DNA of 64,000 nucleotides, taken from positions 124,001-188,000 of the forward strand of contig JACKPJ010000001.1 in NCBI GenBank assembly GCA_024233625.1, in the 5' to 3' direction. Shown in pieces: positions 36,003 through 46,413 of the stretch. Within the stretch, counting starts at the first letter, position 1; each line of letters begins with the position of its first letter. The translations under genes were made by a program, and so were the position numbers. This DNA comes from Deltaproteobacteria bacterium. GTDB taxonomy: Bacteria > UBA10199 > DSSB01. A model generated the notes under the pieces. It was not told where the DNA came from, did no database searches, and saw nothing but the letters and a program-made list of their open reading frames with translations.

Positions 36003-36230
36003 AATTTTTCCTTTATGAAAATTCTTTAATTTGGCCAAAATTTAGTAAAAACAAGTGAATGTTAGCAAATTTTCGGTTGCTTTTAAAAAAAGTTGTCATG
36101 TTTAAAAATAATTGCTCATTTTTTGATCTAGCACATCACTATATGTTTTCAATTTTAAATTTCGATATATACTATAAAAACAAGTTCTTAACTTGATTGA
36201 ATCACTAAAGAAAGCACAGGCATTGACATT

Positions 36231-39230
36231 TTAAAAAGAAGTCCCGATCTGAAGAATCAAAGTTCCATGACTAATGTCAGCTTGAGTAATAGGATCTTTG
36301 AGTCCCTGGATAAACTCGCGACCCGAGACGATGATACCATAACCCAGACGCCCGGAAATCGGCAGAGCATAACCCAAAACAAAATCTCCGCGCAGCTCAG
36401 CTCCCACACCCAGGAGAAATTTGTCAAAATCAATATTCTTGTTAAAAACAGTGCCATAATCCGCAAAGAATGCCATATGCATTTGCTTGAGAAATATCGG
36501 CGTTGTTCCCAAACCGCGTTGAGGTTTAATGAGTGGCAAACGATATTCACCACTGAGAAGCACTGCGCGCTCACCGGCAAAAGTCACCTGCGGTAAACCT
36601 CGCAATGGAAAAAGCCGTGGACTCGGCGAAGTTAAAAAACCTTCTCCTAAAGCGGAACCCAAACGAAAGGTTCCTTGAAGCAAGCGATCGCCAAAGGCAG
36701 CACCACCCATAGCGCGAATGGCAAAGACATGCCCGTCCAAAGGCAAAGCAAAATAATGGCGCACATCTCCCGAAAAAATAAACTGCTCATTAGCCGAGTT
36801 TGAGCCCAAGATTGCATCGGAAAGCTGCAAATCGAGCTGAATCCGTGGGCCGCCCTCTAAACTAATCGATCCGGGAAATCTTTTGGTACGATCAAATTGA
36901 TAGCGAAAACCCAGGCCCGAAAAATTACCCAAACTGGGCTGTTTTTCGGCATCTTCCGGAATATCCCGCAAAGCGCTACGACGTTCAAAGAAATAATAAC
37001 CCAAGACTTGATGATTTCCCTTTGCTTGAAAGCTATAAGAAGAACCTAAACTAAAGCGCTTTCTCTCTTCAAAAAAGCGCTGTCCATCTCCAAAGAGATT
37101 TCCAAAATTAACCGCAAAATCGTAAAAATTAAAAAAGATCGTCGGTTTTAAACGCTGGTACGAATACGTGAAATAACCTCCTAAAAAAGCCGCATCCGTT
37201 CGATAGGTCACTCCACCTTGCCAGCTATGACGCAATAAAGGATCGGTGCTTCCCGTCGAAAGGCTAATCAAAACACTGTCACCGACAAAAATGCCTGGTT
37301 GCAAATAACGCGGTATAAAAAGTTTTTTGAAAGGATTATATTTTTTAGCTTCAATCGTAAAATCGATGGGTTCAGTCGGAGAAAGGTCTTGATAGGTAAA
37401 TGCATCGTCATTTGCAGAGGCTTCTTCTTTTAATTTTTCAGTCGACCCAAGCGATTGAGAGGCTAGCGAACCGGCATTTTTGAGATCCGTTCGGGCAATA
37501 TCGGCAACTTGCAAATCATATCCCCGACCAAAATAATGCTGCACATAAAGCTTGCCTTGAAAAACTTGAGGCTCAAAGACACCCGTCAAAACATTGGTCA
37601 GTGGCCTGACTTGTTTCGTGCTGATTTGATATTCATATATATTAGTGATCCCCGAACGGTCGCTACTAAAAATCACATGGTCGGGAGAGCTAAACTCGGG
37701 ACTTAAGTCGACAGCATCGTCTTGACTAATCTGCTGAATCACATTTCCCTTGAGATCATAGAGATAAATATCGCGCTGTCCTTCCTTCCAGCGACTGACC
37801 GCGATTTTTTGTCCATCTGGAGAAAAACGCGGGTTGCTAAATTGCTCTGCGGGCCCCAGTGGAGTCAAAGCTGTCATCTTTTTGGCTTTCACATCCCATA
37901 AAAAAAGTTGTGTAGAATCTTTGCGATTGGCAACAAAAACAATCTTCTTTCCGTCAGGAGAATAATCCGGATGGAAAGCCCTTTCACCTTGAGTCAGCTG
38001 AGTCGACTTTTTCGTTTTGAGGTCTAATTCAAAAAGATCATAGTAATAATGAAAGCGTTTATGACGAGAGATACGACTGTAGACAATCTTTTGTCCATCT
38101 GGAGAAAAACTCATTTGATCAGCCGAAACCTTGTTGGCTAAAATTTGGTCTTCACTGCCATCGACCCGCATTTGGCGAATTTCAGGGTTATTGTAATCAT
38201 CTCGGTAAGTATAAGCTAGCCATTGACCGTCTGGACTTAAAGTAGGATGCATTAAATTTCCTTCAATGCCTTTAAGCTGTTTGAGCTCCGTCAAGCCTTG
38301 ACCATTAAGCTCTTGGCGAACTTTTTCATATCTTTGCGTCAGTGAAGCTTTCCACTCACGATGCAATTGGTAAAAGTTTTTGTCCTCAAAGGTTTTGCGC
38401 GCTTTATGGTTAACAGCAAATAACCAAAGCGACTCACTATAACGCTTTGCATATTCAAAAACCTTCTCTTGACCATAAGTATCCGCTAAATAACTCCAAA
38501 ACATTCCCCCATAAATGTAACGCGCCTGGGCACTTGGCCATTCAAACTGACTACCATTCATTTCGTCCAATTTTAAAAATTGATTATTGTAAATATCCGT
38601 CCGCAGCAGCATCTCGGAATAGCTGCTATTGGCGCGTCCTTTGCCAGTCAGCGATTCTTGTTGAACGGCCATTCCCTCCGTTGTCCAACCAGGGCTTAAT
38701 CCGTTGGGGCTAATAATTTTCCCAAAGACATAACGAAAAGGTTTAGCGATACCACCATGCCGGTCCAGGTGTAAAATATGCGTATATTCATGACGAAATA
38801 AGTCCTCGAGCCAATTTTCATAATAGCTCAGAGCAGAGCCCCCCAAGGGCGGACTGACCAAAAGCACCATTAAGTTATAAGGAACAACGGTCGCGACTCC
38901 GTTACTAAAATCGGCCAAGTCGGTCACGACAACCTCTGTACGGCCCCAGGGTTTCCAATCAAAACGCGGAGAGAGTTCCCTATGGACCTTTTCTGCGATC
39001 ATCGCCATACGCTGAGCATTTTCTTCCTGACCTTCGTGATAGTGGATGTTAAAATGCTCTGTTTGCAGAGACCACCACTTAAGTTTAGGAGGAGTGAGTC
39101 CTGCCCACGATGGGGTTAAATATAAAAATGAAAAAGAAAAACTAAAAAGAACGATTATCAACTTTAGGAAATAAGATAAAGATTGAGATAGAGATAAACG
39201 AGATGTTTTGCAAATGCGATGATAATTCAA
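36231..39230 (-). CDS. Outer-membrane gluzincin peptidase - beta-propeller - beta-barrel protein
   Basis: 999 aa from a TTG directly behind GGGAGGAATT; an ATG further upstream lies inside a REP-like repeat and is rejected. A signal peptide ends PSWA (about residue 43). A zinc-peptidase-like domain has HEYTH (147-151) and a third ligand in GWTTEGMAVQQES (Glu185), the gluzincin arrangement. Residues about 320-620 carry TolB/WD40-like propeller repeats (LSPDGQWLAYTYRDD, FSPDGQKIVYSR and others). The last 320 residues alternate like a beta-barrel and end in Phe, the outer-membrane insertion signal. I infer a surface or periplasm-facing metallopeptidase held in the outer membrane. Proteins with this order are known in Gram-negative bacteria, but their substrates are not. 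Confidence 0.8.
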   Translation of the reverse strand: MNYHRICKTSRLSLSQSLSYFLKLIIVLFSFSFSFLYLTPSWAGLTPPKLKWWSLQTEHFNIHYHEGQEENAQRMAMIAEKVHRELSPRFDWKPWGRTEVVVTDLADFSNGVATVVPYNLMVLLVSPPLGGSALSYYENWLEDLFRHEYTHILHLDRHGGIAKPFRYVFGKIISPNGLSPGWTTEGMAVQQESLTGKGRANSSYSEMLLRTDIYNNQFLKLDEMNGSQFEWPSAQARYIYGGMFWSYLADTYGQEKVFEYAKRYSESLWLFAVNHKARKTFEDKNFYQLHREWKASLTQRYEKVRQELNGQGLTELKQLKGIEGNLMHPTLSPDGQWLAYTYRDDYNNPEIRQMRVDGSEDQILANKVSADQMSFSPDGQKIVYSRISRHKRFHYYYDLFELDLKTKKSTQLTQGERAFHPDYSPDGKKIVFVANRKDSTQLFLWDVKAKKMTALTPLGPAEQFSNPRFSPDGQKIAVSRWKEGQRDIYLYDLKGNVIQQISQDDAVDLSPEFSSPDHVIFSSDRSGITNIYEYQISTKQVRPLTNVLTGVFEPQVFQGKLYVQHYFGRGYDLQVADIARTDLKNAGSLASQSLGSTEKLKEEASANDDAFTYQDLSPTEPIDFTIEAKKYNPFKKLFIPRYLQPGIFVGDSVLISLSTGSTDPLLRHSWQGGVTYRTDAAFLGGYFTYSYQRLKPTIFFNFYDFAVNFGNLFGDGQRFFEERKRFSLGSSYSFQAKGNHQVLGYYFFERRSALRDIPEDAEKQPSLGNFSGLGFRYQFDRTKRFPGSISLEGGPRIQLDLQLSDAILGSNSANEQFIFSGDVRHYFALPLDGHVFAIRAMGGAAFGDRLLQGTFRLGSALGEGFLTSPSPRLFPLRGLPQVTFAGERAVLLSGEYRLPLIKPQRGLGTTPIFLKQMHMAFFADYGTVFNKNIDFDKFLLGVGAELRGDFVLGYALPISGRLGYGIIVSGREFIQGLKDPITQADISHGTLILQIGTSF

Positions 39231-39250
39231 AATTCCTCCCTCTTGTTTTC

Positions 39251-39290
39251 TTAACGCCCCCTGTCCCCCTCTTAACAATAAGAGGGGGGA
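39251..39290 (-). repeat. REP-like hairpin element, copy 1
   Basis: GCCCCCTGTCCCCCTCTTAA then TAAGAGGGGGG. Inverted relative to copy 2 about 88 bp away, and overlapping the region just upstream of the outer-membrane peptidase gene. Confidence 0.75.
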
Positions 39291-39377
39291 CTACACTAAG
39301 CTGATTTTTTAATTAAAAGTAAGTACTGAGATCATAAAAACTATAACTTTTATTTTTTTATTCATTTTGTAAATTTG

Positions 39378-39417
39378 TTCCCCCTCTTAATTCTAAGAGG
39401 GGGACAGGGGGCGTTTA
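39378..39417 (+). repeat. REP-like hairpin element, copy 2
   Basis: CCCCCTCTTAA, a short loop, TAAGAGGGGG, then ACAGGGGGCGTTTAA. It forms an inverted pair with copy 1 and lies between atpC and the outer-membrane peptidase gene. Confidence 0.75.
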
Positions 39418-39547
39418 AACCAGAATAAGCTTACAAAAAGAATAAAAAGCATATCATTTTAACACAAGCCTATAAAAAAGTTCGAGCAATTTTAATCTCA
39501 AAAATGAAGAAATGAAGTAAAGATAAAAAACAGAATCAGAAAAGGAA

Positions 39548-39940
39548 TTAAACATCCAATGCAGAAAGACGTGCTTCCTCATATTGGCGTTCATTAAAGA
39601 GTTTATCAAAGTCTTCTGGAGAGACATCCTCTTGGGTAAGACGTTTGTCGAGATCTGCCAAGCGCTTTTCAACTTCAGCTTTATTGAGTTGATCTGCAAG
39701 CTCGACCTTATCCGCCAAAACCTGCACAGAGTCTTGATCAGCCACCAAAAAACCACCATCCACAACGTAAGCACGCTTCTCAGAGCCTTTACGAAAGTAG
39801 AGACGTCCAATTTCGAGGGAACTCACATAAAAAACATGGCCAGGCAAAACACCGAACTCGCCTTTAGGACCATAGGCATAGAGTTCTTCGGCTTCGCCTT
39901 CGTATACTTTTGCTTCTGGAGTAACAATTTGTAGTTTCAT
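39548..39940 (-). CDS. atpC: F-type ATP synthase subunit epsilon
   Basis: A 130-aa F1 central-stalk subunit that couples rotation to catalysis and can inhibit ATP hydrolysis. The N-terminal beta-sandwich starts MKLQIVTPEAKVYEGEAEEL and contains GPKGEFGVLPGH, and the C-terminal part is a helical hairpin. Length is normal. It is the last gene of the operon, 137 bp after atpD. That gap holds an inverted pair of REP-like elements, so epsilon expression may be partly uncoupled from the rest. Confidence 0.95.
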   Translation of the reverse strand: MKLQIVTPEAKVYEGEAEELYAYGPKGEFGVLPGHVFYVSSLEIGRLYFRKGSEKRAYVVDGGFLVADQDSVQVLADKVELADQLNKAEVEKRLADLDKRLTQEDVSPEDFDKLFNERQYEEARLSALDV

Positions 39941-39962
39941 GGTTAACTTCTTTATTTTTATC

Positions 39963-40002
39963 TTAACGCCCCCTGGCCCCCTCTTAACAATAAGAGGGGG
40001 GA
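39963..40002 (-). repeat. REP-like hairpin element, copy 3
   Basis: Same orientation and nearly the same sequence as copy 1 (TTAACGCCCCCTGGCCCCCT then TAAGAGGGGGG). It sits inside the atp operon between atpD and atpC. Confidence 0.75.
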
Positions 40003-40028
40003 ATTTTTTCTCAAAGTCTGATAACTCG

Positions 40029-40066
40029 TCCCTCCTCTTAAGACTAAGAGGAGGACAGGAGGAGTT
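40029..40066 (+). repeat. REP-like hairpin element, copy 4
   Basis: TCCCTCCTCTTAAG then CTAAGAGGAGGACAGGAGGAG. A diverged copy in which C/T changes on one arm are matched by G/A changes on the other, so the hairpin is kept. It forms an inverted pair with copy 3, 26 nt away. Confidence 0.7.
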
Positions 40067-40077
40067 CTGAAAATAGG

Positions 40078-41505
<1,428 letters not shown>

Positions 41506-41591
41506 TTATAGACTTATTTCTAAGCAAATAAACAAAAACAAATTTTTAACCCAACTCGCCAAGGGATTGAAAAAGTGCCAAGATGCGAGGC

Positions 41592-41652
41592 GCTCTCGAA
41601 AACTTCGATTGAGTCGTACTTGAAGTACGTCGAAGGAGAAGTTTTTGAGAGC
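41592..41652. repeat. Long hairpin element between atpG and atpD
   Basis: GCTCTCGAAAACTTC at the left is the near-perfect reverse complement of GAAGTTTTTGAGAGC at the right, and the centre is the palindrome CGTACTTGAAGTACG. Less well matched flanks extend it to about 41567-41682. It looks like a dispersed intergenic repeat rather than a gene, although an ORF runs through it. Confidence 0.7.
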
Positions 41653-41687
41653 AACAAAGCAGATGGATGCTTTGTCGAGCCCTCCCT

Positions 41688-42587
41688 CTACAAAGCTTCA
41701 GCACCGTTAACAATATCCATTAACTCCGTCGTAATCGCCGCTTGCCGTGCACGGTTATATTGCAAGGTCAACTTACCAATCATATCGCTAGCATTATTCG
41801 TGGCGTTATCCATGGCACTCATACGAGCCCCTAGTTCGCTGGCTTGTGACTCTAAGACTGCAAGATAAAAATAACTGGCGATATAACGAGTTAAAAGTTG
41901 ATCTAAAATCTCTTCCGGATTTCCTTCCCACTTCACAGGAATTCTGATCTGTTCCTTTTCGGCGTCTTTATTTTTAGCCGTAGAGTCACCCACGTCTTCC
42001 CCCATCATTGGCAGAGGAAAGACTTGTTGAAAGGTCGGTACCTGTGAAATCGCACTTTTAAAAGTATTATAAACCAAATACAGACGCTCAAATTGGCCTT
42101 GCTTAAATTTAGTCATCCACTCAGAAGCCATCACTTGAGCTTGTGCAAAGCTAAATTCCTCTAAATTTTCCAATTGCAAATATTCATAGTCGATTTGACG
42201 AGAACGATAATAATCACGCCCTTTTTTACCAATCACTGCTAGCTGAGTCGCTTCAAATGAAGTCGCTTCATGAGTTAAAAAATGCTCAACCTGACGCAAT
42301 AAATTTCCGTTAAAACCACCACACAAACCACGATCACTGGTCATGACCAAGAGTTGCACTTTTTTAGGTTCTTCAATCTGTTTTAACAAATTGTGTGATT
42401 TTTTTTGTTCATCCGAAAAAAGACGCCCAATGTTGGATTCCAAGATATTACGATAAGGTCTTGCAGCTAACAAAGCCATTTGAGCACGACGCAAACGTGC
42501 TGCTGCGACCATCTTCATCGCTCGTGTAATCTTCTGCGTATTTTTAACGGAAACAATCCGTTTTCGTATTGTCTTTAATGTCGCCAT
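41688..42587 (-). CDS. atpG: F-type ATP synthase subunit gamma
   Basis: A 299-aa rotor shaft of F1. The N-terminal helix (ATLKTIRKRIVSVKNTQKIT, RAMKMVAAARLRRAQ), the central SDRGLCGGFNGNL and the C-terminal MDNATNNASDMIGKLTLQYN, RARQAAITTELMDIVNGAEAL are all present. Length is normal. It starts 2 bp after the atpA stop. Confidence 0.97.
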   Translation of the reverse strand: MATLKTIRKRIVSVKNTQKITRAMKMVAAARLRRAQMALLAARPYRNILESNIGRLFSDEQKKSHNLLKQIEEPKKVQLLVMTSDRGLCGGFNGNLLRQVEHFLTHEATSFEATQLAVIGKKGRDYYRSRQIDYEYLQLENLEEFSFAQAQVMASEWMTKFKQGQFERLYLVYNTFKSAISQVPTFQQVFPLPMMGEDVGDSTAKNKDAEKEQIRIPVKWEGNPEEILDQLLTRYIASYFYLAVLESQASELGARMSAMDNATNNASDMIGKLTLQYNRARQAAITTELMDIVNGAEAL

Positions 42588-42589
42588 AC

Positions 42590-44098
42590 TTAACTTGAAT
42601 AGCTTTGTTTTAATTCTTCTAAGGCAGCTTTTAACTGCGCTGTTATTTCATCATCCAGCTTTTTCTGGGTGCGAATCGCTTCTAAAACTTCTGGATGCTT
42701 CGAATGCATAAATAATTGAAGCTCCTTTAAATAATCTGCAATCTTATCAAGTGAATATTCATCCAGATAACCATTGACCGCTGCAAAAATTTCGATAACC
42801 TGCTTTTCAACAGGCATTGGCTCGTACTGACCTTGCTTGAGCACTTCTACCAAGCGCTGTCCACGATTAAGCTGATTTTGGGTTGCTTTATCTAAATCAC
42901 TAGCAAACTGAGCAAAAGCAGCCAATTCGCGATATTGAGCGAGTTCCAATCGCAAAGTACCCGCAACTTGCTTCATCGCTTTAATCTGTGCAGCACCACC
43001 GACACGACTGACGGACAGACCCACGTTAACAGCGGGACGAATACCCGAGTAGAATAAATCACTCTCAAGATAAATCTGTCCATCGGTAATCGAAATAACG
43101 TTCGTCGGAACATAGGCCGAAACGTCACCTGCTTGAGTTTCAATGATAGGAAGCGCCGTCAGAGATCCCCCACCACGCTCATTCGACATCTTAGCGGCTC
43201 TTTCGAGTAAACGAGAATGCAAATAAAAGACGTCTCCAGGATAAGCTTCACGACCTGGAGGACGACGTAATAACAAACTCAACTGACGATAGGCTACGGC
43301 GTGCTTAGAGAGGTCATCATAAATAATCAGCGCATGTTGACCATTATCACGGAAATATTCTCCCATACTACAACCTGAGTAAGGAGCGATAAACTGGAGT
43401 GGCGCCGCATCTGAAGCATTGGCTGCGACAATAATCGTATATTCCATTGCTCCATGCTCTTTGAGTTTTTCGACAACCTGAGCAACCGTGGATTGTTTTT
43501 GCCCAATGGCAACATAGATACAGGTTACATCTTGACCTTTTTGGTTGATAATCGTGTCAATGGCCACAGCAGTTTTACCGGTTTGACGGTCACCAATGAT
43601 GAGCTCACGTTGCCCACGACCAATCGGGATCATCGAATCAATGGCTTTTATTCCGGTTTGCATAGGCTGATTAACCGGACTACGGCCGACAATTCCAGGT
43701 GCCTTGATTTCAATCTGACGTTTTTCAACAGATTCGATAGGACCCAATCCATCAATGGCTTGACCCAAGGCATTGACCACTCGACCACGCAAGCCAGGAC
43801 CGACAGGAACCTCAGCAATACGACCGGTACGCTTGACAGTATCGCCTTCACGAATTTCAGAGGCATGACCCATCAAACAAGCACCGACATTGTCTTCTTC
43901 TAGATTGAGAGCTAATCCATAAATTTGATTGGGGAATTCTAAAAGCTCACCGGCCATGCAATGAGAAAGTCCATAAACACGTGCAATCCCGTCACCGACA
44001 GACAACACAGTACCGACTTCTTCCATCGCCACCACACGATCGTAATCTTTGATTTGCTGACGAATAATATCTGAAATTTCTTCTGGTCGAATTTGCAT
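42590..44098 (-). CDS. atpA: F-type ATP synthase subunit alpha
   Basis: A 502-aa regulatory nucleotide-binding F1 subunit. It starts [16 protein letters not shown] as usual, with P-loop [15 protein letters not shown] and the [20 protein letters not shown] segment containing the Arg finger. AAAGGAAAG precedes the ATG. It begins 12 bp after atpH. Confidence 0.98.
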   Translation of the reverse strand: MQIRPEEISDIIRQQIKDYDRVVAMEEVGTVLSVGDGIARVYGLSHCMAGELLEFPNQIYGLALNLEEDNVGACLMGHASEIREGDTVKRTGRIAEVPVGPGLRGRVVNALGQAIDGLGPIESVEKRQIEIKAPGIVGRSPVNQPMQTGIKAIDSMIPIGRGQRELIIGDRQTGKTAVAIDTIINQKGQDVTCIYVAIGQKQSTVAQVVEKLKEHGAMEYTIIVAANASDAAPLQFIAPYSGCSMGEYFRDNGQHALIIYDDLSKHAVAYRQLSLLLRRPPGREAYPGDVFYLHSRLLERAAKMSNERGGGSLTALPIIETQAGDVSAYVPTNVISITDGQIYLESDLFYSGIRPAVNVGLSVSRVGGAAQIKAMKQVAGTLRLELAQYRELAAFAQFASDLDKATQNQLNRGQRLVEVLKQGQYEPMPVEKQVIEIFAAVNGYLDEYSLDKIADYLKELQLFMHSKHPEVLEAIRTQKKLDDEITAQLKAALEELKQSYSS

Positions 44099-44110
44099 TT
44101 TACTTTCCTT

Positions 44111-44704
44111 TTATATTTTTTCTAAAATACGCTCCTTCATGCGCATCAAATCACCTCTTAGCGAAGCATCAAAAATAACATCCTTCGCTTTCACCACCAT
44201 GCCTCCCAAGATACTTGGATCAATCTTGGTTTCTAGAATGACATTGTTACCAAAACGTTTTTGCAATAAATTTTTTAGAGAAACTGTCTGTTCTCCAAGC
44301 TCAACTGCAGAACTCACCTCAACACGAACACGACCATTCGCTTCATCAGCCAAGTCCTGATAGAGTCTTGCCAACATGGGAAATACTGTCATTCGGTTTC
44401 GGTCAATCAAAATCTTCAGCAAATTATCGACAGGGCCCGAGTCTTCGTTTGATTTCTCTTTTCCAAAGCGAATCCAATTCTTAAAAAAACCCGTCTTGCT
44501 AAATTTATTTTTGATCTCAGCATAGATAGCCTTTTTTTTCTCATTTGAAACCGCTGGAGATTCCAAAACTTGGTGTAAAGCTGGATTGCTTATAAAAAGC
44601 TGCTGTAAGTCTTCCAATTCTTGTCCGATCTCATCGACTTTATTCATCTCTCGTGCGACTTCGATGAGTGCAGTTGCATATCTTTTAGCAACACTACCGC
44701 TCAT
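44111..44704 (-). CDS. atpH: F-type ATP synthase subunit delta
   Basis: A 197-aa protein that joins the peripheral stalk to the top of F1. The N-terminal helical domain begins AKRYATALIEVAREMN, and the C-terminal part ends with the family segment TKIDPSILGGMVVKAKDVIF, DASLRGDLMRMKERI. Its ATG overlaps the atpF stop by 4 bp (ATGA), so the two are translationally coupled. Confidence 0.95.
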   Translation of the reverse strand: MSGSVAKRYATALIEVAREMNKVDEIGQELEDLQQLFISNPALHQVLESPAVSNEKKKAIYAEIKNKFSKTGFFKNWIRFGKEKSNEDSGPVDNLLKILIDRNRMTVFPMLARLYQDLADEANGRVRVEVSSAVELGEQTVSLKNLLQKRFGNNVILETKIDPSILGGMVVKAKDVIFDASLRGDLMRMKERILEKI

Positions 44705-45288
44705 TGGACATTCTCCATTTTCTCGATATATTGATTAATCAAACGCTTTTGGTCCTCTGGCTTAAGCTGGGTTTTAAGTAAATTTTCGGCCAGATCACTT
44801 GCTAGTTTGACAGCTTCTTCTTTAAGACTTTCTTTTGCTTTTTTAAGCTCATTGGAAAGAATTTTTTCATGCGTTGTTTTGAGCTTTTCCGCCTGATCTT
44901 CAGCCATTTTAATAATATTGCCTCGTTCTAGCTCACCATCATTTTTAAGTTCTTCAATCAAATTTTGCATTTCTTGTTCGATATTTTGCAATCGACTCTC
45001 ATAATCTGCATGCTTCGTTTCAGCTTCTTTCCTCAATTGCTGGGATTCTTCAATATCCTTTTTGACTAAAACTGCACGAGAAGAAAAGAAATTCTTCATC
45101 GGTTTACGCATAATCACGATCATCAAGATAAAGAAAATTGCCAAATTGACAAATGAAGCAATAATTCGGCTCGTCTCAGGAATAGGCTCCACATGATGCC
45201 CACCCCCTGAAGCCCATGCACTTGAGCTAAAAGCTAAGAAAGCAGCGGCCTGCAAAAAATATATAACTTTTTTATTTAATGACTTCAC
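44701..45288 (-). CDS. atpF: F-type ATP synthase subunit b, with signal-peptide-like N-terminus
   Basis: A 195-aa peripheral-stalk subunit. Before the usual membrane helix (IIASFVNLAIFFILMIVIMR) lies a 27-residue signal-peptide-like extension ending SAWAS, then GGGHH. This form is typical of deltaproteobacterial b subunits and is one reason for the lineage suggestion. The rest is a long charged coiled coil. It starts 2 bp after the b' gene. Confidence 0.93.
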   Translation of the reverse strand: MKSLNKKVIYFLQAAAFLAFSSSAWASGGGHHVEPIPETSRIIASFVNLAIFFILMIVIMRKPMKNFFSSRAVLVKKDIEESQQLRKEAETKHADYESRLQNIEQEMQNLIEELKNDGELERGNIIKMAEDQAEKLKTTHEKILSNELKKAKESLKEEAVKLASDLAENLLKTQLKPEDQKRLINQYIEKMENVQ

Positions 45289-45290
45289 GA

Positions 45291-45725
45291 CTATGAAGAA
45301 ACCTTTCTTCCCAAAAGTTTTTCAGCCATTTCCTCAGAAAGCTGCTGAGCTTGACCTTGCAATCCTTGTCTTGCAGAACTGGCTTCCTGGGCAATTTGTT
45401 TTCGTGTGGACTCTGCCAAACTTTCAAGCTCAGATCGAGTTTGTTCCAAAACTGATTTGGCTTGATCTTCCCCACTCTTTTTCAGCTCATCTTTAAATGC
45501 TTGGCCTTCTTTTTTGGCTTCCTGAATTTTTTGGCTATATTTTTCAATCATTTCTTCAGCTTGACTTTGAAGCTCTTTTGACTTTTCGCGAGCCTCTTCG
45601 GTCAATTCTTGCCGACGCGCCAAAATACGCATAATAGGACGAAAAATGAGTACATTCATTAAAATGAAGGCAAAAACAAAAATGCCAAACTGATAAAGTG
45701 CTGTAATGTCAGGTATAATTTGCAT
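45291..45725 (-). CDS. atpF2: F-type ATP synthase subunit b' (second b-type subunit)
   Basis: 144 aa with a single N-terminal membrane helix (LYQFGIFVFAFILMNVLIFRP) and a coiled coil. It is the first gene of the operon and pairs with AtpF as a heterodimeric stalk, as in bacteria that encode both b and b'. Subunits a and c are not in this window and must be encoded elsewhere. The ribosome-binding site is weak. Confidence 0.93.
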   Translation of the reverse strand: MQIIPDITALYQFGIFVFAFILMNVLIFRPIMRILARRQELTEEAREKSKELQSQAEEMIEKYSQKIQEAKKEGQAFKDELKKSGEDQAKSVLEQTRSELESLAESTRKQIAQEASSARQGLQGQAQQLSEEMAEKLLGRKVSS

Positions 45726-45775
45726 GCTTTTAAATTATTTTAATTCTAAGTGTTTTTTAAGCTAACTTATGTTTA

Positions 45776-45803
45776 TTTATATTGTTTTTTATCGCTACAA
45801 CAA
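45776..45803 (-). promoter_or_regulatory. Candidate promoter of the atp operon
   Basis: On the minus strand TTGTTG (45803-45798), a 16-bp spacer and TATAAA (45781-45776) lie about 50 bp upstream of the b' start. Sequence match only. Confidence 0.45.
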
Positions 45804-45958
45804 TGTGAGAAAATCTTAATCTGAGCCATTCAAAAAATAAGTGCCTTACTTTTAAGTGTCCTACTTTTTGTTATAGTGATCGAAAATGAAAAAATCGCAG
45901 CGCAGCTAACATGGCCTAAAAAGCTTGTCAAGACAAGTATAAAAGAGAGTGTGGAAAA

Positions 45959-46195
45959 ATGAAGATCATCGCTCATGTCAAAACCAGGTCTAAACAGTCC
46001 AAAGTAGAAATACTTGAAGAAAATTCCTATCAAATCTATGTCAAAGCCCTTCCTAGCCATGGAAAAGCCAATGCTGAAATCATTTCACTTCTCGCGAAAC
46101 ATTTTAAAGTCCCTAAAGCTGCAGTCAAAATTTTACAGGGAAATAAAATCTCTAAAAAATTGATTTCTATCGAAATACCCAGCGCATCTTCTTAA
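45959..46195 (+). CDS. DUF167/YggU-family protein
   Basis: A 78-aa protein of the small YggU/DUF167 family. It shows HVKTRSKQSKVE near the start, then YVKALPSHGKANAEIISLLAKHF and VKILQGNKISKKLISI, the usual conserved core. Members are widespread, and their molecular function is not established. It is divergent from the ATP synthase operon and about 220 bp upstream of the first family A gene. Confidence 0.9.
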   Translation: MKIIAHVKTRSKQSKVEILEENSYQIYVKALPSHGKANAEIISLLAKHFKVPKAAVKILQGNKISKKLISIEIPSASS

Positions 46196-46294
46196 GATAA
46201 AAATTAAAATGAAAAAGCCCATAAAATTAATAATAGACATCTTTAAATAATTACAGTAAATTTGCGCAATATCGAGAAAATCAAACTAAAAACT

Positions 46295-46393
46295 GGTTGT
46301 AAGGATATGGGTAAGCGATAAGCAATTTTTCTAGTCTAGGTCATTAGACGAGTCTGTCTTTTTCAATTTTAAACACAGCACATCCTTACAACC
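46295..46393 (+). promoter_or_regulatory. Structured leader closed by a 12-bp inverted repeat
   Basis: GGTTGTAAGGAT (46295-46306) and ATCCTTACAACC (46382-46393) are perfect complements 75 nt apart. Inside lies a smaller hairpin, GTCTA-GGTCAT-TAGAC. The 3' arm ends 20 nt before the ATG at 46414, which has no clear ribosome-binding site of its own. It could be a cis-acting RNA or a looped operator. No known riboswitch class was recognised. Confidence 0.5.
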
Positions 46394-46413
46394 CAAAAGG
46401 CTGTACTTAAAAG

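Noticed and set aside
39231..39278. Upstream ATG for the outer-membrane peptidase gene
   Set aside because: The extra codons lie in a REP-like repeat. The TTG at 39230 has a GGGAGGAA site and gives a normal signal peptide.
39454..39810. 118-aa frame overlapping atpC
   Set aside because: Out-of-frame shadow of atpC, with Trp- and Leu-rich low-quality translation.
41575..41868. 97-aa plus-strand open frame across the atpG-atpD gap
   Set aside because: It crosses the hairpin repeat and continues antisense to atpG. No ribosome-binding site or family match.
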